From: Tubulanus polymorphus
Taxonomy: Eukaryota; Nemertea; Palaeonemertea; Tubulaniformes; Tubulanidae
Direction of reading: 5' to 3'
NCBI RefSeq assembly: GCF_964204645.1
Contig: NC_134029.1
Location: forward strand, 8,238,850 to 8,302,849
Length of the DNA: 64,000 bases
Positions 60,236 to 64,000 of the stretch are shown here, piece after piece. The notes below the pieces were generated by a model. It did not search any database and was not told the DNA's origin. It worked only from the letters and a program-made list of their open reading frames with translations. The position numbers were made by a program, and so were the translations under genes. How positions within the stretch are numbered: the stretch's first letter is position 1; the number at the start of each line of letters is the position of its first letter.

Positions 60236-60278
<43 letters not shown>
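60235..60278. repeat. (ATT)n microsatellite
   Basis: About 14 ATT units. Confidence 0.95.
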
Positions 60279-60282
<4 letters not shown>

Positions 60283-60694
60283 GAAAACATATCAGTTGTC
60301 GAATGAAGGGGGCGAAAGAGTTTGGTCTATATTTTTAAAACTAGAAGCAGAAATATCAAGGGATGGGGTTTCATTTGCAATCGTTTCTTAGTGTGCGGGG
60401 ACTACCACGCGTTTCAGCGCTACTTCGAATGATTATGATGATATTTTGGAAAGAAAAGAATTTCTCGAGAAAAAAGAAAAATGAACCTATGATAATCTTC
60501 TTGAAAAAAAAAAATAACAAACAAAACTGTTTATTGCTCAAAATTGAACAAGTTCGTTGTATGATATACGCAATTTTTGTAACTCGATTGAAACGAAGCG
60601 CCACCGCTCTCCGTAATACTGTCGTCGTAACGAACAAAATGTTACCGACGGGATTAAACCCACCATGTGGCGTCACTGGCAATCAGCTTTGCAT

Positions 60695-60700
60695 AATAAA
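60695..60700 (+). terminator. Candidate poly(A) signal for mex3
   Basis: A canonical AATAAA about 4.2 kb after the stop. A second one is at 63962-63967. Neither has a clear downstream GT-rich element that decides between them. Confidence 0.3.
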
Positions 60701-63700
60701 CGATAGTAACTTTATTGAATCAACATAAAACACAATCTCTTTACTGTACGATTGATTTCGACTATATACGATGTAGGAATTTTGTTTGTTTGTTTGTTTT
60801 TTTTCTATTATTATTAAAAAATGAGCGAATGTTAGGATTTTCAATGGTGTGTGTAGTTTTGAATTTTCGTTCATATATGTATATATATATATATATATAT
60901 ATTTTGTTCGTATCGGGTACCAATATGTCGGTCACCGCACGCTCTTGGCAGCGTTGATGTTCATTCATTACCTTCAGAGAGTTATTATTACCTGTATTGT
61001 GTTCAAATCCTATAGATCAGGGTGTCTCCATCATGCGTGTGTGCATACCCTTTTGTACGTTAAAAAAAAGAATATCTATATATGTTTATTATTAATCTAT
61101 GTATTATTAGTTCTTCCGCACTTCTTTACAGATAAAAGTCGAGTTTATTTTTAATAATCAAAAATGATTGATAAAGTCTCTAATAATCATTGCTTAGTCA
61201 TCAAATGCATTTCAACCTATTGACAATTTTGTCTTTCTCTACCATTAAGCTTTATACCTTGATCAAACGGGAGTTGTTACTAACTTTTTCAATCGCAATT
61301 TAGTCGGCGAGCTTATCTTCTCGGTTAGGAATTTAGAGTTGGGAAAAAAACTCATCAGGTCACGATTTAGTAATGTATTAATCCGGATCGGTTTTCGTTC
61401 CCCTAAACGAGTTATATATGGATTTTGCGTTTTTCAGAATATGCTTTTATAGTCTACGTTTTCGCGATCAATTGATTTATTGATGGGGCGCACTTTGCTA
61501 GAAGCCTCTTTCCTCCCTAGGAGAAAAAAATCGCCTCATCGTCGTCGAACAAAATTTTTTAGAAAATAAGAAAACCGCAATTTTGTTTGTATTATTAGGT
61601 TTGCTATATGTAATAATGTTGATTATGTTTTAAAAATGTGCTGGTTAGTCCTGCCGGATGTTTTTTTTTTTTCACAAATTTTTCTCTAATTTCCGTGTAC
61701 CCGTTGATGTAGCACACGCGCAAAATTTATCAGTCTAGATGATCGTTTTATTCTTTGTTTCGCCCCGATAGCGATGTGTCACGAGGGTCCTTTGTGCTGC
61801 GTGCGTGTGCGTTGTTCCGGGTGCATCTGTCGCGTATAGTCGAGGTACAAATGGCGACTGTCTACGCCGCCGTCATCTCTGTTGAGGTCAGGATTAGCAT
61901 TATCGAACATTGTACAGTCGAATACCTTGTGATTTTCACTTAGTTGCATTTACGATATTAAAGCGAACATATATATGTATATGATGTATATGTATATGTA
62001 TATAGAAGTCGGAATTCTGATATACCTACAGTGTTGTAGTACCCCATTGTTTCAGCAGTACCTCCTCGCCCGTGTGTGTCAATATTATGTATGAATATAA
62101 CGAAAAATTTTTCTACGCAATTGTACGAACTATGTCTATGCTATGAGAAAAGAAGTGTACTAATAGCGGAGTGTCAATTTGTTGCCCGGTCGGTCGCAGG
62201 GGTCAGCGTGGTGATGCCATCGGATCGTTTTTCGGACATAGATCCCGGTTTGAAAACCTGATTAGAATTGATTAGACACCAAAACACACACGAGCCTTTG
62301 TCGGGTTCATTACGTTCACGCCCATTTGTTCTATGTATTATCTATCGATGGAAAATTAACGATGTTTTTAGGTATTAAGTGTTTTGTTTTTTGCGGCAGA
62401 TATTGTGCGTGTGTGTGTGTGTGTAGTACACAATGTATCTTTCGATTCGTAGAAGAACAAACTGAATTAAGCTTTTCGAATTTTTTTAAAATTTTATTAG
62501 ATGAAATGGCAAAGCGTAGTGAAATGTTTGTATATTCGGTTTGAGTTCAGGCCTACAGTACCACTACTCTACTACTACTACAAATTTTTATGTTTACTTG
62601 TGTATTAAATGTCTAAATATGACCTCTTCGAACAAATACTTATTATTATTACTACTACCTTATTAACTAGAAAAGACTGTTAACGTGTAAAATGTTCAAC
62701 GAACAATTATTGTACTTTTTATTTGGACTTAATAATACATGGACATCGTCCCTCAATCCGATGGTTTATCGATAAAAGATTGAAAAAAGAATTTTGATTA
62801 ACGATGATATGAAAAAATAACCAAAAATTGCTACAATGTTTATGATCATGTCTGCAACACTAACTGTAAAATTTTACTGGATAATCATAATATTTGCTAA
62901 ACGACAATGGGTGGCAAACCGACAACGACTGGAGAATATATAAATATATATATATATATATTGAAATATATATCTATATATTATTATTATTATAATTATT
63001 ATTATTATATATGTGGGCTAGATTTAATTCTAGTTGATACTATGCAGTATGGTTAGACGCGTGCATGTATGTATGTACTAAGCATACTATAACAGGAGTC
63101 TATATTTTTGTAAATCTATTTTCCCTTTGTATGACAAAAAAAGATAATTATATATGTTAGAATTTATTTTAATGAATTATATTTGCTTTGAAACTGATAT
63201 TCATCTCTCTTGACGCTTTTTGCTTTTTTCATTGATTATTGTCTTGTCGTTTTTTAAAAATGCTGTGTATGATAGCAGTGTTCTTGGCACCGTGAATGAA
63301 AGTTTTGGCTGAATATTTTCTTCATTTGTTCCATTGGTCTCGAGAGCGCGTGGTGCGCGTGCAACTTGAATCGGTTGTTTAGTAGAGAGACGAGGGAGAG
63401 GTCGCGCAGCACCATGGAGATGACACCGTTCTTTGACACCATCCATCCCCGAGTCAATTCGCGTGTATAACAACCCTAGGAGAGATCGATTCCCATTTCT
63501 GAATCTGATCTATTTTTATTTTCGCCGACTCGATAGCATCGCCCGGTGCAGAAGCGATGTCGGGGAGCCCCCTCCCAATATCCTTGACTAGTTCGGAAAT
63601 TTTACGGGTCAGGTCTGTCGGAGCAAAGGACACGAGTAATTGCTGAAAGATTTCACTTACAGCAATTCTGTCTTGGAGAAACCAAAATGACTAAGATGGA

Positions 63701-64000
63701 TAATGACTAACGCGTATAAGGCCAAAGAACAAGTACCGTTAGATAGAAGAATGGTTCACATTTTCTGCACATATTTCTACATATAGATTTATTTAATGTG
63801 GCTGCAATTGATTTCCATATATATATATACATCTGCATTTTTCTCAATTTTATTTCGAGCACATTAGCATATGAGACTTGTATAGATAGAATATCATATA
63901 TACAGAAAACATAGGTGCTTGTATAGCAGAGATTTTTTTTTTCAAAACAAAAAAGGACACAAATAAATGGAAATTTCTCTCGTTGAAGAATATACGCATT

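Noticed and set aside
60363-60728. 121-codon frame with Lys-rich tract and antisense Phe-rich frame
   Set aside because: Low-complexity translation of A/T-rich 3' sequence, with no domain.
63201-63473. 90-codon reverse frame near the end
   Set aside because: No recognisable domain and no promoter or splice evidence. Probably chance within mex3 3' sequence.

Overview
The window is eukaryotic nuclear DNA. It is AT-rich, with GT-AG introns, long introns and intergenic gaps full of short non-autonomous transposable elements, and two animal genes on the + strand. A Na+/Ca2+ exchanger with Calx-beta domains and a MEX3-type KH/RING RNA-binding protein indicate a metazoan. The repeat landscape (tRNA-derived SINEs, fold-back elements with hammerhead ribozyme cores, many MITEs) fits a marine invertebrate, perhaps a lophotrochozoan or mollusc, but the sequence alone does not fix the phylum.

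Layout. Positions 1-8091 carry no recognisable exon and are mostly repeats. Positions 8092-45058 hold the last 18 recognisable exons of an NCX/SLC8-type exchanger. They splice in frame into 656 residues plus stop: the cytoplasmic loop, CBD1, a shortened CBD2 and the complete C-terminal membrane half with the alpha-2 repeat. The N-terminal membrane half must lie upstream of the window. The introns hold at least ten repeat families. Positions 45059-53190 are 3' flank and intergenic DNA with more repeats. Positions 53199-53374 look like a CpG-rich promoter (TATA, E-box, GC box, three CCAAT motifs, a perfect CRE). The two-exon mex3 gene follows (53565-53859 and 55278-56494; 503 aa), and then a long AT-rich, microsatellite-laden stretch, probably 3'UTR, runs toward the window end.

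Nothing suggests the two genes act together. The exchanger is a plasma-membrane Ca2+ extruder and MEX3 a post-transcriptional regulator.

The most unusual content is a family of four small fold-back insertions (near 3.7, 6.7, 32.0 and 47.2 kb). Each has a short terminal stem-loop on one side, inverted arms sharing an outer AATCCCAC-like word, and flanking direct repeats of 12-22 bp. Three of the four have hammerhead-ribozyme core sequences in their arms. One of them and a TTAA-specific MITE are inserted in the same arm of an older fold-back, whose other arm still shows both empty target sites. Other notable points are a divergent CBD1 with a microexon-built loop, a CBD2 lacking its acidic Ca2+ cluster, and a MEX3 RING whose central histidine is shifted.
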